From: an uncultured Alphaproteobacteria bacterium
Lineage (GTDB): Bacteria; Pseudomonadota; Alphaproteobacteria; Micropepsales; Micropepsaceae
Assembly: GCA_903897605.1 (NCBI GenBank)
Contig: CAIUCH010000013.1
Location: 29,356-93,355 of the forward strand
Direction of reading: 5' to 3'
DNA length: 64,000 nt
Notes under the pieces: generated by a model
The model's database searches: none
What the model was told of the DNA's origin: nothing
Seen by the model: only the letters and a program-made list of their open reading frames with translations
Program-made: the position numbers and the translations under genes
Shown: one piece after another, positions 1 to 7,459 of the stretch
Layout: each line of letters starts with the position of its first letter
Numbering within the stretch: the first letter of the stretch is position 1

Positions 1-160
1 GTTCGAAAGAACTCTCCATTTCTTGGGGTCTCCTGCTCGCATCAACCTATCGTGCGCGCGAATGCCCGCTGGAATAAGCGAGTATCGAAAGGCTCGATAC
101 TCGCTGGGACCTTAGAAGTCCTTCCGTTCGAGATGTCCTTTCTCGAAGGCACCGCACTAA
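1..160 (+). ncRNA. candidate retron msr-msd non-coding RNA
   Basis: This non-coding stretch sits directly before the reverse transcriptase locus, where retrons keep the RNA that is both primer and template. It holds several stem-loops: a short GTTC/GAAC stem with a GAAA loop (1-12), CTCC/GGGG with a 7-nt loop (14-28), a perfect 12-bp stem with a 5-nt loop (77-88 with 94-105), and TTCGAGA/TCTCGAA (127-133 with 141-147). The long hairpin resembles the stem of an msd (template) region. Bases 2-9 can alternatively pair with 139-147, allowing one bulge, as a weak candidate for the a1/a2 end pairing. The 5-prime boundary may lie outside the window and the priming G is not assigned. The call is inferred from structure plus the adjacent retron-type RT; no covariance test was possible. 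Confidence 0.55.
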
Positions 161-211
161 TCGTAACCCGAATTCTTCGGAACGATTGTGTCGGTGAGAA
201 AGGAAATGGTC

Positions 212-388
212 ATGTCAGAAACGACTGATCCGCCAAGCGACGAACGGAAGAGTGTCGAGTTCCGAGAACGAATGCGCGGTCTAGGCCGTAAATTTGTTAC
301 TCGGAAAACGCTGATCATTGCTTTCCAAATTGCCGATTGGGCAGTTCGGATCGCGGAACTTGTGATGCGGTTGATCGACGGCTTCTAA
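212..388 (+). CDS. 58-aa protein with hydrophobic C-terminal helix, retron-associated
   Basis: I do not recognise this small protein. I chose the ATG at 212 because AGGAA (201-205) lies 6 nt upstream; a GTG at 188 would add eight residues but lacks a good ribosome site. The first 30 residues are charged. Residues 34-58 form one hydrophobic or amphipathic helix (LIIAF...ADWAV...VMRLI) with arginines at 46 and 53, consistent with membrane association. It is the first gene of a likely three-gene unit with the XRE protein (gap 28 nt) and the RT. In known tripartite retrons an extra protein is often the toxic effector kept silent by the RT-msDNA complex, so this is one effector candidate. That role is inference only. 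Confidence 0.65.
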   Translation: MSETTDPPSDERKSVEFRERMRGLGRKFVTRKTLIIAFQIADWAVRIAELVMRLIDGF

Positions 389-416
389 GCGAATTCCCAA
401 TCGAACTGAGGTGTTC

Positions 417-731
417 ATGTATTATCGTGCACTAAAACTAATTAGACAGTACCACAGGCTTTCGCAGGTTCAGCTTGCGGAAGCTCTCGGGCTTTCTAAA
501 TCCTTCATCTCTGAGATGGAGAAGAAGGATGGGAAAAGGCCCAGCGTAGAAGTTTTGGAGAGATATGCAGCTTTCTTCAAAATTCCGCTTTCTTCTTTGC
601 TTCTTTTTGCAGAGAGCACCAACGATAAAAAAACCAGAGAGCGAGTTCGTACTTATGCGACCGATAAAATATTGAGAATGTTGGAGTGGCTTGAAGAGAC
701 TACTCGTTCTGAATCGTCAGGATCAGTGTAA
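417..731 (+). CDS. XRE-family helix-turn-helix protein
   Basis: This is a 104-aa protein with a Cro/CI-type helix-turn-helix at residues 10-55 (LSQVQLAEALGLSKSFISE core), followed by a charged helical tail of about 45 residues. ATG 417 is preferred over GTG 411 because GAGG at 408-411 sits 5 nt upstream. The stop overlaps the RT start by one base (TAATG at 729-733), so the two are probably translationally coupled. XRE proteins act as autoregulators or antitoxins, and some retron classes carry an HTH partner. It may control this locus or sense disruption of the msDNA complex. The DNA is clearly more AT-rich than the genes after 1.8 kb, which fits acquisition. Confidence 0.85.
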   Translation: MYYRALKLIRQYHRLSQVQLAEALGLSKSFISEMEKKDGKRPSVEVLERYAAFFKIPLSSLLLFAESTNDKKTRERVRTYATDKILRMLEWLEETTRSESSGSV

Positions 732-1678
732 TGTCTCGCCGCCCTGAAAAGCGCCTCGATCTGCGCAACTGCTGGCTTTATGCAATTGATTCTCAGGCGG
801 ATTTGGCCCGGCGTTTATCGATAGATGTGTCACCAGTTTCCGTCGAAACATTGCGCGGGCTGGCAACTGACACCGGAAATTTCAAATTATTCTCCGCTAA
901 AGATCAGGGTGGTCGAGCGATACAGGAACCCAAACGGCCGCTTCAACGAATTCATAAGAGAATTCATAAACTCCTATCTCGCGTCGAAACCCCCAAATAT
1001 CTTCAATCTGCTCGCAAAGGTTGTTCATATCTCACCAACGCTAGGAGCCACAATGTAAATGCGGCTACGGTCAAAATAGATGTGAAGCGATTTTTTCAGT
1101 CCGTGCCCCGCGTCGCGATTTTCAGATTCTTTTTGGAAACCATGAAATGTCGCAAGGATGTAGCCGGCCTAATTGCGGATATTTTGACATATGACGCTCG
1201 ACTCCCAACAGGAAGCAGCGCGAGCCCGATCATCTCCTATTATGCTTTCAAACCTATGTTTGATGAATTGCACAATTTGGCTTTAACGCGCGGGCTGAAA
1301 ATGACGTGCTACGTTGATGACATTACCTTCAGCGGTCCTAGTGCCAATCGCGGCACATTGTTCGACGCGCACAAGATTATCGCTAAATACAGGCTCAAAT
1401 CTCACAAGATGAAAGCCTTCGCACCACACCAGCCGAAGATTATTACCGGGGTCTGCAACACACCTTCCGGGGAACGTGTACCAAATAAACTTCACCGCAA
1501 GATAAGCATAGGGTTCAAAGAGCTTCGTGAAGCTGTGACTCATCAAGATAAATTCAAGGCACTACAACCGCTACTTGGTCGTTTGGAAGCCGCACGGCAA
1601 ATCGACCAAACTTTTGGTGCGCGTGCAAAAACGCTGAGAAGTAAAATGAAAGCCGTTCTGAAGCCTGAAACTGCATAA
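731..1678 (+). CDS. retron-type reverse transcriptase
   Basis: This is a 315-aa RNA-dependent DNA polymerase of the retron class, predicted to copy the adjacent RNA into msDNA. Motifs in order are: an RT1-like region (about 60-82, GGRAIQEP then LQRIHKRIHKLL), the retron NAxxH signature as NARSH at 103-107, catalytic motif A KIDVKRFF (115-122, Asp117), motif B LPTGSSASP (158-166), the catalytic YVDD (194-197), and the retron thumb motif ITG (238-240). The length is typical for retron RTs with no fused domain. NAxxH and (V/I)TG together separate retron RTs from group II intron maturases and DGRs. The three-gene layout (small protein, HTH, RT) is notable. The subtype cannot be set without a phylogeny. 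Confidence 0.92.
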   Translation: MSRRPEKRLDLRNCWLYAIDSQADLARRLSIDVSPVSVETLRGLATDTGNFKLFSAKDQGGRAIQEPKRPLQRIHKRIHKLLSRVETPKYLQSARKGCSYLTNARSHNVNAATVKIDVKRFFQSVPRVAIFRFFLETMKCRKDVAGLIADILTYDARLPTGSSASPIISYYAFKPMFDELHNLALTRGLKMTCYVDDITFSGPSANRGTLFDAHKIIAKYRLKSHKMKAFAPHQPKIITGVCNTPSGERVPNKLHRKISIGFKELREAVTHQDKFKALQPLLGRLEAARQIDQTFGARAKTLRSKMKAVLKPETA

Positions 1679-1767
1679 CGCGGCTCTCGCAGTTACTGCT
1701 ATTCGCTCGCGCCTTGTGTGTTTAATTATTTTCACCACCCCGCAACCCTTCGCTTACGCTCCGGGCA

Positions 1768-1820
1768 TTAGGCGCTCGAAACAGGCCACTGGCCTGTTTC
1801 GTCCTTCGGACCGCGCCTAA
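1768..1820. repeat. branched (three-way) palindrome after the retron locus
   Basis: An outer 8-bp stem TTAGGCGC/GCGCCTAA (1768-1775 with 1813-1820) encloses two adjacent perfect hairpins: a 10-bp stem GAAACAGGCC/GGCCTGTTTC with loop ACT (1778-1800), and GTCC/GGAC with loop TTC (1801-1811). The right arm covers the stop codon of the minus-strand gene ending at 1817. There is no T-tract on either strand, so it is not a standard terminator. It lies exactly where the AT-rich retron segment meets high-GC chromosome. It could be a dispersed palindromic repeat, a transcription barrier or an integration-related site; only the structure is seen directly. Confidence 0.7.
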
Positions 1821-2545
1821 TTAACGCAATACCCGTATTCCTGCACCGACATGAAGCAATCCAGATGCGCCTGGGCGTTGTTCGGTCCCGGCTTGGGCGG
1901 ATGCAGAACCTGCTGCCAGGCATCGTGCATCTGCTTGTCGGTGAAGGGCGGCGGATTATACGCCCGCACCCACGGGATGACCTTGCCGGTCTGCGCATCC
2001 AGCGCCAGCGGGAACAGGTTCGGGTCGGCGAGTGATGCGATGGTCCAGGCCGCCAGCGGCTGGGTGTTCGCCGCGCCCACCATCTCCAGCCGCACGAGGA
2101 ACAGCCGGTCCTTCAGCCCAACACGGCGCAGAAACGCGATGGCCTGGGGCAAATCGAGTTTGACGCTGGCGGGAAGCGCATGGTCGATGGTGCTGCTGCT
2201 CTGGTCGGGCGGCTCGTCGACGACAGTACCGGCAGACGTCCCCCCGATATAGAAATAGCGCCGCGCCCCGGTCGAGGGAGAGTTCGCCTGGATCTCCAGC
2301 CAATGCATGGTGACTTTGGTATCGTCGACATTCTCGTCCGGATACCATTTCAGATCCACGCTGGTGAGAATGGCGTCGGCATGCCAGTTCTTGCGCGCCG
2401 TCGCCAATATGCTGGCCATGGTCGCGTTGATATTGCTGGGAATGGGCGTGGGGGCGAGCGGGGCCGAGTGAACCGGCGCGGCAACAATGATCCCGGCGCA
2501 AAATGCCGCGAGCAATCCAAACCGAAACCAATGCCGCGATCCCAT
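1817..2545 (-). CDS. exported protein of unknown function
   Basis: This 242-aa protein is not recognised. The N-terminus (FRFGLLAAFCAGIIVAAPVHSA, ending near residue 28) is a clear Sec signal peptide. The mature part has no catalytic motif I can name. It ends in a segment with two cysteines (CFMSVQEYGYC) that could form a disulfide in the periplasm. A weak PepSY-like flavour (LDAQTGKVIPWVRAY near the C-terminus) is suggestive only. It is transcribed toward the retron locus, and its stop codon falls inside the branched palindrome. Confidence 0.7.
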   Translation of the reverse strand: MGSRHWFRFGLLAAFCAGIIVAAPVHSAPLAPTPIPSNINATMASILATARKNWHADAILTSVDLKWYPDENVDDTKVTMHWLEIQANSPSTGARRYFYIGGTSAGTVVDEPPDQSSSTIDHALPASVKLDLPQAIAFLRRVGLKDRLFLVRLEMVGAANTQPLAAWTIASLADPNLFPLALDAQTGKVIPWVRAYNPPPFTDKQMHDAWQQVLHPPKPGPNNAQAHLDCFMSVQEYGYCVN

Positions 2546-2599
2546 GGCTGGCCACCCCTGTCAGGCGGCGCAATTCTTAGCCGGATATGCGGCGGCGCG

Positions 2600-2734
2600 C
2601 TAGCGCCCGCGGCTCTTGGGCTTGTCGTTGCGGCCGCTGGCGTCCGCCGCGCGCTGGGCGATGTCCTTCTGCCGGGCGTCGCGATGCCGGTTGCGCTTGG
2701 CTTTCTTCTTGGCCTTCATCAAACGCGCGCCCAT
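2600..2734 (-). CDS. 44-aa highly basic protein
   Basis: This short gene has a good ribosome site (GGAG 6 nt before ATG 2734) and encodes 44 residues rich in Lys and Arg (MGARLMKAKKKAKRNRHR start, PKSRGR end). Nearly all residues are polar, so a nucleic-acid- or ribosome-associated role is possible, but no family is recognised. It stands between the hybrid kinase gene and the exported protein gene, all on the minus strand. Support comes from the ribosome site and the strongly biased but non-repetitive composition; no comparative evidence was available. Confidence 0.55.
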   Translation of the reverse strand: MGARLMKAKKKAKRNRHRDARQKDIAQRAADASGRNDKPKSRGR

Positions 2735-2856
2735 GTCAGTCTCCACTCAGTTGAAAGCCAGATCGTGTTGGAACCCGCGTCATCCGCGCCTGGCGCCACC
2801 AAACACCTATGCTCCGACAAAGCAAGCCGCAGATGCGCTTGCCTTCGCTTGTGCGG

Positions 2857-4403
2857 CTACTGCGGAACCGCCATGGCAACCACCTTCTCCAGTTGGTCCC
2901 GGCTGAACGGCTTGGTCAGCACCGCGACGGCGCGGGGTGAATCCTTGGGCAATTCCGCATAGCCGGTGGCGACGATCACGGGCAGATCGGGCTTGAACTG
3001 ACGGATGGCGGCCAGCAATTGCGCGCCCGTCATGCGGGGCATCGCCTGGTCGGTGATGACCAGATCCACCGCATGCTTCTGAACCAGCTCCAGCGCCGCC
3101 GCGCCCGACATCGCCTCCAGCACCGTATGGCCCATGTCTTCCAGCATCGCGACCGTGTTGAGCAGCACCAGCGCGTCGTCATCGACCGCGAGCACGGTCA
3201 GCGGGCGGCGCGCGCGCGATTGCGGCATCACGGCTTGCGCATTCGCGGCGGCTGTTTCGACGGGTGCGGCGGGGAAGTACATTTCCGCGGTCGTGCCGAC
3301 GCCCTTCTCGCTTCGGATGCTCAAGCGTCCGCCCATCTGCTCCGTCATGCCATGCACCATCGCCAGACCCAGGCCCGTGCCCTTGCCCACGCCCTTGGTG
3401 GTGAAGAATGGCTCGATGGCACGCGCCAGCGTTTGCGCATCCATCCCCTCGCCTTTGTCGGAGACGGCAAGGCCGACATAATGCCGGGCGACAACCCATG
3501 TTCCTTTTGGGCTTCGCTGCTGAGTTCGCGGGCTTCGATCAGGATTTTGCCGCCATCGGGAATCGCATCGCGCGCATTGGTCACCAGATTCATCAGCGCC
3601 AGCTCCACCTGGTTGGCGTCGGCCAGCACCGGCGGAAGCCCAACAGTGAACCGCGTTTCGATTTCCACGCCTGGCCCCATCGACCGGCGCAGAAATTCGG
3701 TCATCCCATCCATCAGGTCGGTGAGCCTCACCGGTACCGGCGTCAGGGTCTGGCGGCGGGCAAAGGCCAGCATCCTTTGCGTCAGGGTGGCGCCGCGCTG
3801 CGCACCTTGAACCGCATTGTTCAAAAGCCGCTTCATCTGCGGATCGTCCGGCAACCGCTTGGACAACAGTTCCAGGCTGCCTAGCACCGCCATCAGCAGA
3901 TTGTTGAAGTCATGGGCGACGCCGCCGGTGAGCTGGCCGATCGATTCCATCTTCTGGGATTGCAGAAGCGTGGCGCGCGTCTTCTCCAGCGCTTCTTCCG
4001 CCTGCCGGCGCTCGGTCAGGTCGCGGGTGACCTTGGCGAAGCCTTGCAGGTTTCCGGCGCTGTCGCGAATGGGATCGATGACCACCGAGGCCCAGAACCG
4101 CGTTCCGTCCTTGCGCACGCGCCAGCCTTCGGCCCGAAAGCTCCCCTCTTCGCTGGCAAGCTGAAGGGCGCGGGCCGGCAATTCCGCCGCCTTGTCCTCT
4201 TCCGTATAAAAGCGCGAAAAATGCTGTCCGACGATTTCGTCCGCCGTATAGCCCTTGAACCGCTCGGCCCCGGGATTCCAGCTTGCCACGATCCCGGTGG
4301 GGTCGAGCATATAGATCGCGTAATCGGTCACCGCCTCGATCAGCAGCCGGTACCGTCCCTCATCGCTTAGGGCAACTTGAAACTTGTCCAGCACCGGCTC
4401 CAT
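2857..4403 (-). pseudogene. PAS-domain hybrid sensor histidine kinase, frameshifted
   Basis: Conceptually this is one protein: a PAS domain (residues about 18-130), DHp helix with the phospho-acceptor His164 (GGVAHDFNNLL), HATPase_c with the N box (NLVTNARDAIP) and G boxes (GKGTGLGL), and a C-terminal receiver domain (VDDD, LVITDQAMP, TKPF). No membrane segment is seen, so it should be a soluble sensor relaying phosphate from His to its own Asp. Near 3478-3483 the frame is lost. After GLSPG the expected HYVGLAVSD continues one frame over, which means a single base is missing. Both sides are otherwise intact. It is either a recent pseudogene, a phase-variable or recoded gene, or a sequence error. 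The gene downstream of the sugar dehydrogenase start is 98 nt away on the same strand. Confidence 0.82.
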
Positions 4404-4501
4404 GGAGGCCCCGAGCACATAACCCGGCAAGACCGTATTGGTTTCACCGGATTGTGATTTTGGTCGAGCGGGATGCGATTGCGCCGCGTGCGCGTGTTCG
4501 G

Positions 4502-5719
4502 CTATTTCGGCGTCACCTTGAACAACCCGCCGGAATGATCGTCTTCCAGCATCCACAGCGCGCCGTCGGGGCCGACTTCGACATCGCGGATGCGGTGCCC
4601 GACATCCCAGCGCTCGGCGGACCTGGCGCCGCCCTTCCCGTCGAAGGTGATGCGGTTGAGCGTTTTGGTATCCATTCCACCCATCAGGCCCGAGCCGTTC
4701 CATTGCGGAAACATCGCGCCCTTGTAGAAGATCAGATTGCCCGGTGCGATGATCGGCGTCCAATAGATCACCGGCTTGGTAAGGTCGGGGCGCGTATCGG
4801 GACTGGCGATCGGCACGCCGTTATAATTGGTGGCATACGACACCAGCGGCCAGCCGTAATTCTTGCCGCGCTCGATCAAATTCAGCTCGTCGCCGCCCTT
4901 GGGGCCATGCTCGACTTCCCACAACCGCCCGTCGGGCGCGAACGCCAATCCGTAGGGCGTGCGATGACCGCTGGTCCAGGTCTCTTCCAGCGCCAGGTTC
5001 GGTGTCGTCATGGTATAGGTGCTGACGATCTTGGCGCTCTTGGCCGCCTCGGTATCGGCGGGCGGATCGATCAGGGGCCGCGTCGTCACCCCCAGCCGTC
5101 CCTCCATCGGATTTCCCGGGGCAGGTTTGCCATCCAAGGTCAGGCGCAGAATCTTGCCCAGTTCGGTGTTGGGATCTTGCGCCGGCGTCATGCGCTGGCG
5201 CTCGCCCACTGTCAGAAACAGATATTGGCTGTCGGGTGAAAAAGCGATCTGGGCGCCGAACTGGCCGCCCTTGCCCGTCGGCACGTCGCGCCACAACACC
5301 TTCAATCCGTCCAGGCTCACCTTGTCGCCCTTGATCGACAATCGCGCCCGCGCCAGCGCCAGGCCCGAGCCATATTCACCCGGCTCCGAATAGGTGAGAT
5401 AGACATTGTGATCGCTGGCGTAATGCGGCGAAAGAAATACCCCCAGCATGCCGCCCTGCCCGCCATAAAGAACGGTGGGCGCGCCCGCGACCGGCAGCTT
5501 GGCGCCTTGCTGCGTCACCAGCCAGATCGGGCCGACCTTTTCGGTGATCAGCATGCGACCGTCGGGCAAAAACGCGATGCGCCAGGGCAGATCGAAGGTC
5601 GCCACCCGCGTCATGGTGAAAGGCGTGCTCGCCTCGGGCGCCTGGGTGCCCGCATTCACCTGCGCCATGGCCTGGGTCGATGCCAGCGCCAAAATCGAAG
5701 CCGCAATCGCGAATTTCAT
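4502..5719 (-). CDS. soluble PQQ-dependent aldose sugar dehydrogenase
   Basis: This 405-aa exported beta-propeller enzyme is predicted to oxidise aldose sugars to lactones in the periplasm with PQQ as cofactor. The signal peptide is MKFAIAASILALASTQAMA. Family signatures are present: GHRTPYGLAF, the long WEVEHGPKGGDELNLI block followed by GKNYGWP, and VGERQRMTPAQDPNTELGKILRL near the active site. The start at 5719 has AAGGATGG upstream. It resembles the YliI/Asd type rather than membrane glucose dehydrogenase. A divergent sulfatase gene begins 205 nt away. Confidence 0.9.
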   Translation of the reverse strand: MKFAIAASILALASTQAMAQVNAGTQAPEASTPFTMTRVATFDLPWRIAFLPDGRMLITEKVGPIWLVTQQGAKLPVAGAPTVLYGGQGGMLGVFLSPHYASDHNVYLTYSEPGEYGSGLALARARLSIKGDKVSLDGLKVLWRDVPTGKGGQFGAQIAFSPDSQYLFLTVGERQRMTPAQDPNTELGKILRLTLDGKPAPGNPMEGRLGVTTRPLIDPPADTEAAKSAKIVSTYTMTTPNLALEETWTSGHRTPYGLAFAPDGRLWEVEHGPKGGDELNLIERGKNYGWPLVSYATNYNGVPIASPDTRPDLTKPVIYWTPIIAPGNLIFYKGAMFPQWNGSGLMGGMDTKTLNRITFDGKGGARSAERWDVGHRIRDVEVGPDGALWMLEDDHSGGLFKVTPK

Positions 5720-5924
5720 GATCCATCCTTTTGTCCGGCGCGCACGGGGATGCGGCGCTTTCAAATTCCCGGGTCGGAGTCCCCCGTCCGATCCTAGCAC
5801 CGGTCCGGTCCAGAGTCCGCTGGCCAAAGTTCGGTGAATTCCGTGGGGCCGGACCGGGTTGGCGGCGTGTTGCCAGTGCTGGCGGGATATGCCTGAAATA
5901 GCCGCGCCGCCGCACGAGGAATAC

Positions 5925-7382
5925 ATGCCCCGTCTCATCACCCGCCGTCTTCTTCTGTCCAGCAGCGCCCTGGTCGCGGCGGGTCTGGCATTGTCGCCGC
6001 GTGACGGATTCGCCGCCGCCGCCAAGCCCAACATCGTCTTCATCCTGGCCGATGATATGGGTTTCGCCGATGTCGGCTGTTATGGGCGGCCCGATGTGAA
6101 GACCCCCAATATCGACCGCCTGGCGGCCCAGGGCACGCGTTTCCTGCAGGCCTATGCAAATTCCGCCGTCTGTTCGGCCTCGCGCACCGCGCTGATGACC
6201 GGGCGCTATCAATACCGGCTGCGGGTGGGCCTGGAAGAACCCATCAGCACCTTCTCGACATTCAGTGTCGGATTGCCGCCCGATCACCCGACCTTGCCGT
6301 CGCTGCTGAAAAAAGCCGGCTACAACACCGCGCTCGTCGGTAAATGGCATCTGGGCTTCCTGCCCGATTTCGGTCCGCTGAAAAGCGGCTATGACCATTT
6401 CTATGGTTATCGCAGCGGCGGGGTGGATTATTTTTCGCACAAGGCGAGCAATCACAAGCTCGATCTGTGGGACGGCGATGTCACGGTCGATCAGCATGGC
6501 TATCTGACCGATCTGTTGGGCGTCCGATCGGTCGAACTGATCGACGGTTTCGCCAAGGAGGGCAAACCCTTCCTTCTCAGCCTGCATTTCAGCGCCCCGC
6601 ATTGGCCGTGGGAAGCGCCAGGCGATGAATCCGAAGCGCAGCGCCTGGAAAGCCGCACCTTGACGTCGTCCGATTCCGGCACCCAGAAAACCTATGTCCG
6701 CATGATCGAAGCGATGGACATCCAGATCGGTAAGGTGATGGGCGCGCTGCAGACCAACGGCATCGCCCGGGACACCATCGTGATCTTCACGAGCGACAAT
6801 GGCGGCGAACGGTTTGCCGACACTTGGCCCTTCACCGGCCGCAAGACCGAATTGCTGGAAGGGGGACTGCGCATTCCCGCCATCATGCGCTGGCCCGGCC
6901 ATGTGCCCGCCGGAAAAACCAGCGATCAAGTCGCCATCCATATGGATTGGCTGCCGACACTTCTGGCCGCGGCGGGCGCGGTGCCCGACCCCGCCTATCC
7001 CAGCGACGGAATCGATCTTTCGCCCATGCTGCTGCACGGCGCGCCGCCCCAACCCCGGAAATTGTTCTGGCGCTTCAAGGCCAATGCGCAACGCGCCGCC
7101 CGTGACGGCGACTACAAGATTCTCAAGATCAACGAGAACAGTTTCCTGTTCGATGTCGTGGCCGACCCGATGGAACGCGCCAATCTCAAGGACCGGCATA
7201 AAGAGATTTACGACCGGATGGCGGCGGAATGGAATGAATGGAACGCCACCATGCTGACCGAGCTGCGCGAAAGTTCGACCGGCAGTTTCGGGGCCGCCAC
7301 CATGGCCGACCATATCGGCGCCAAAAGCGCCAGCGGCGAAGTCGATTCCGCCGATGGCTGGCCGACCGCGCCGGTGCCCTGA
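5925..7382 (+). CDS. exported arylsulfatase-family sulfatase
   Basis: This 485-aa sulfatase has a Tat-type leader (ITRRLLLSSSALVAAG). It should hydrolyse sulfate esters in the periplasm. Metal-binding residues are in LADDMGF (Asp43, Asp44), and the formylglycine site is CSASR (Cys83), a C-x-A-x-R version of the usual C-x-P-x-R that anaerobic or FGE-type maturation enzymes can accept. GKWHLG and TSDNGG are further active-site motifs. ATG 5925 follows GAGGA at a good distance. No maturase is encoded nearby. The substrate is unknown; an alkylsulfatase of a different family lies at 47632. Confidence 0.92.
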   Translation: MPRLITRRLLLSSSALVAAGLALSPRDGFAAAAKPNIVFILADDMGFADVGCYGRPDVKTPNIDRLAAQGTRFLQAYANSAVCSASRTALMTGRYQYRLRVGLEEPISTFSTFSVGLPPDHPTLPSLLKKAGYNTALVGKWHLGFLPDFGPLKSGYDHFYGYRSGGVDYFSHKASNHKLDLWDGDVTVDQHGYLTDLLGVRSVELIDGFAKEGKPFLLSLHFSAPHWPWEAPGDESEAQRLESRTLTSSDSGTQKTYVRMIEAMDIQIGKVMGALQTNGIARDTIVIFTSDNGGERFADTWPFTGRKTELLEGGLRIPAIMRWPGHVPAGKTSDQVAIHMDWLPTLLAAAGAVPDPAYPSDGIDLSPMLLHGAPPQPRKLFWRFKANAQRAARDGDYKILKINENSFLFDVVADPMERANLKDRHKEIYDRMAAEWNEWNATMLTELRESSTGSFGAATMADHIGAKSASGEVDSADGWPTAPVP

Positions 7383-7459
7383 AGCGCATTCTTTGCGGCC
7401 GGTTGCCGCCGCCGCCGCCCGGGCTTAACAATGGCGCAAACAACAATCGGGGGACCGCC

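Noticed and set aside
188..211. GTG start at 188 for the small retron-associated protein
   Set aside because: ATG 212 has AGGAA at ideal spacing; the GTG has none.
1283..1546. Minus-strand 87-codon frame inside the reverse transcriptase gene
   Set aside because: It lies opposite the catalytic YVDD region and has no ribosome site or domain.
5376..7313. A 645-codon open frame on the minus strand across the sulfatase gene
   Set aside because: It is antisense to a sulfatase with intact motifs and is Gly/Arg/His-rich without any domain; high-GC shadow frame.
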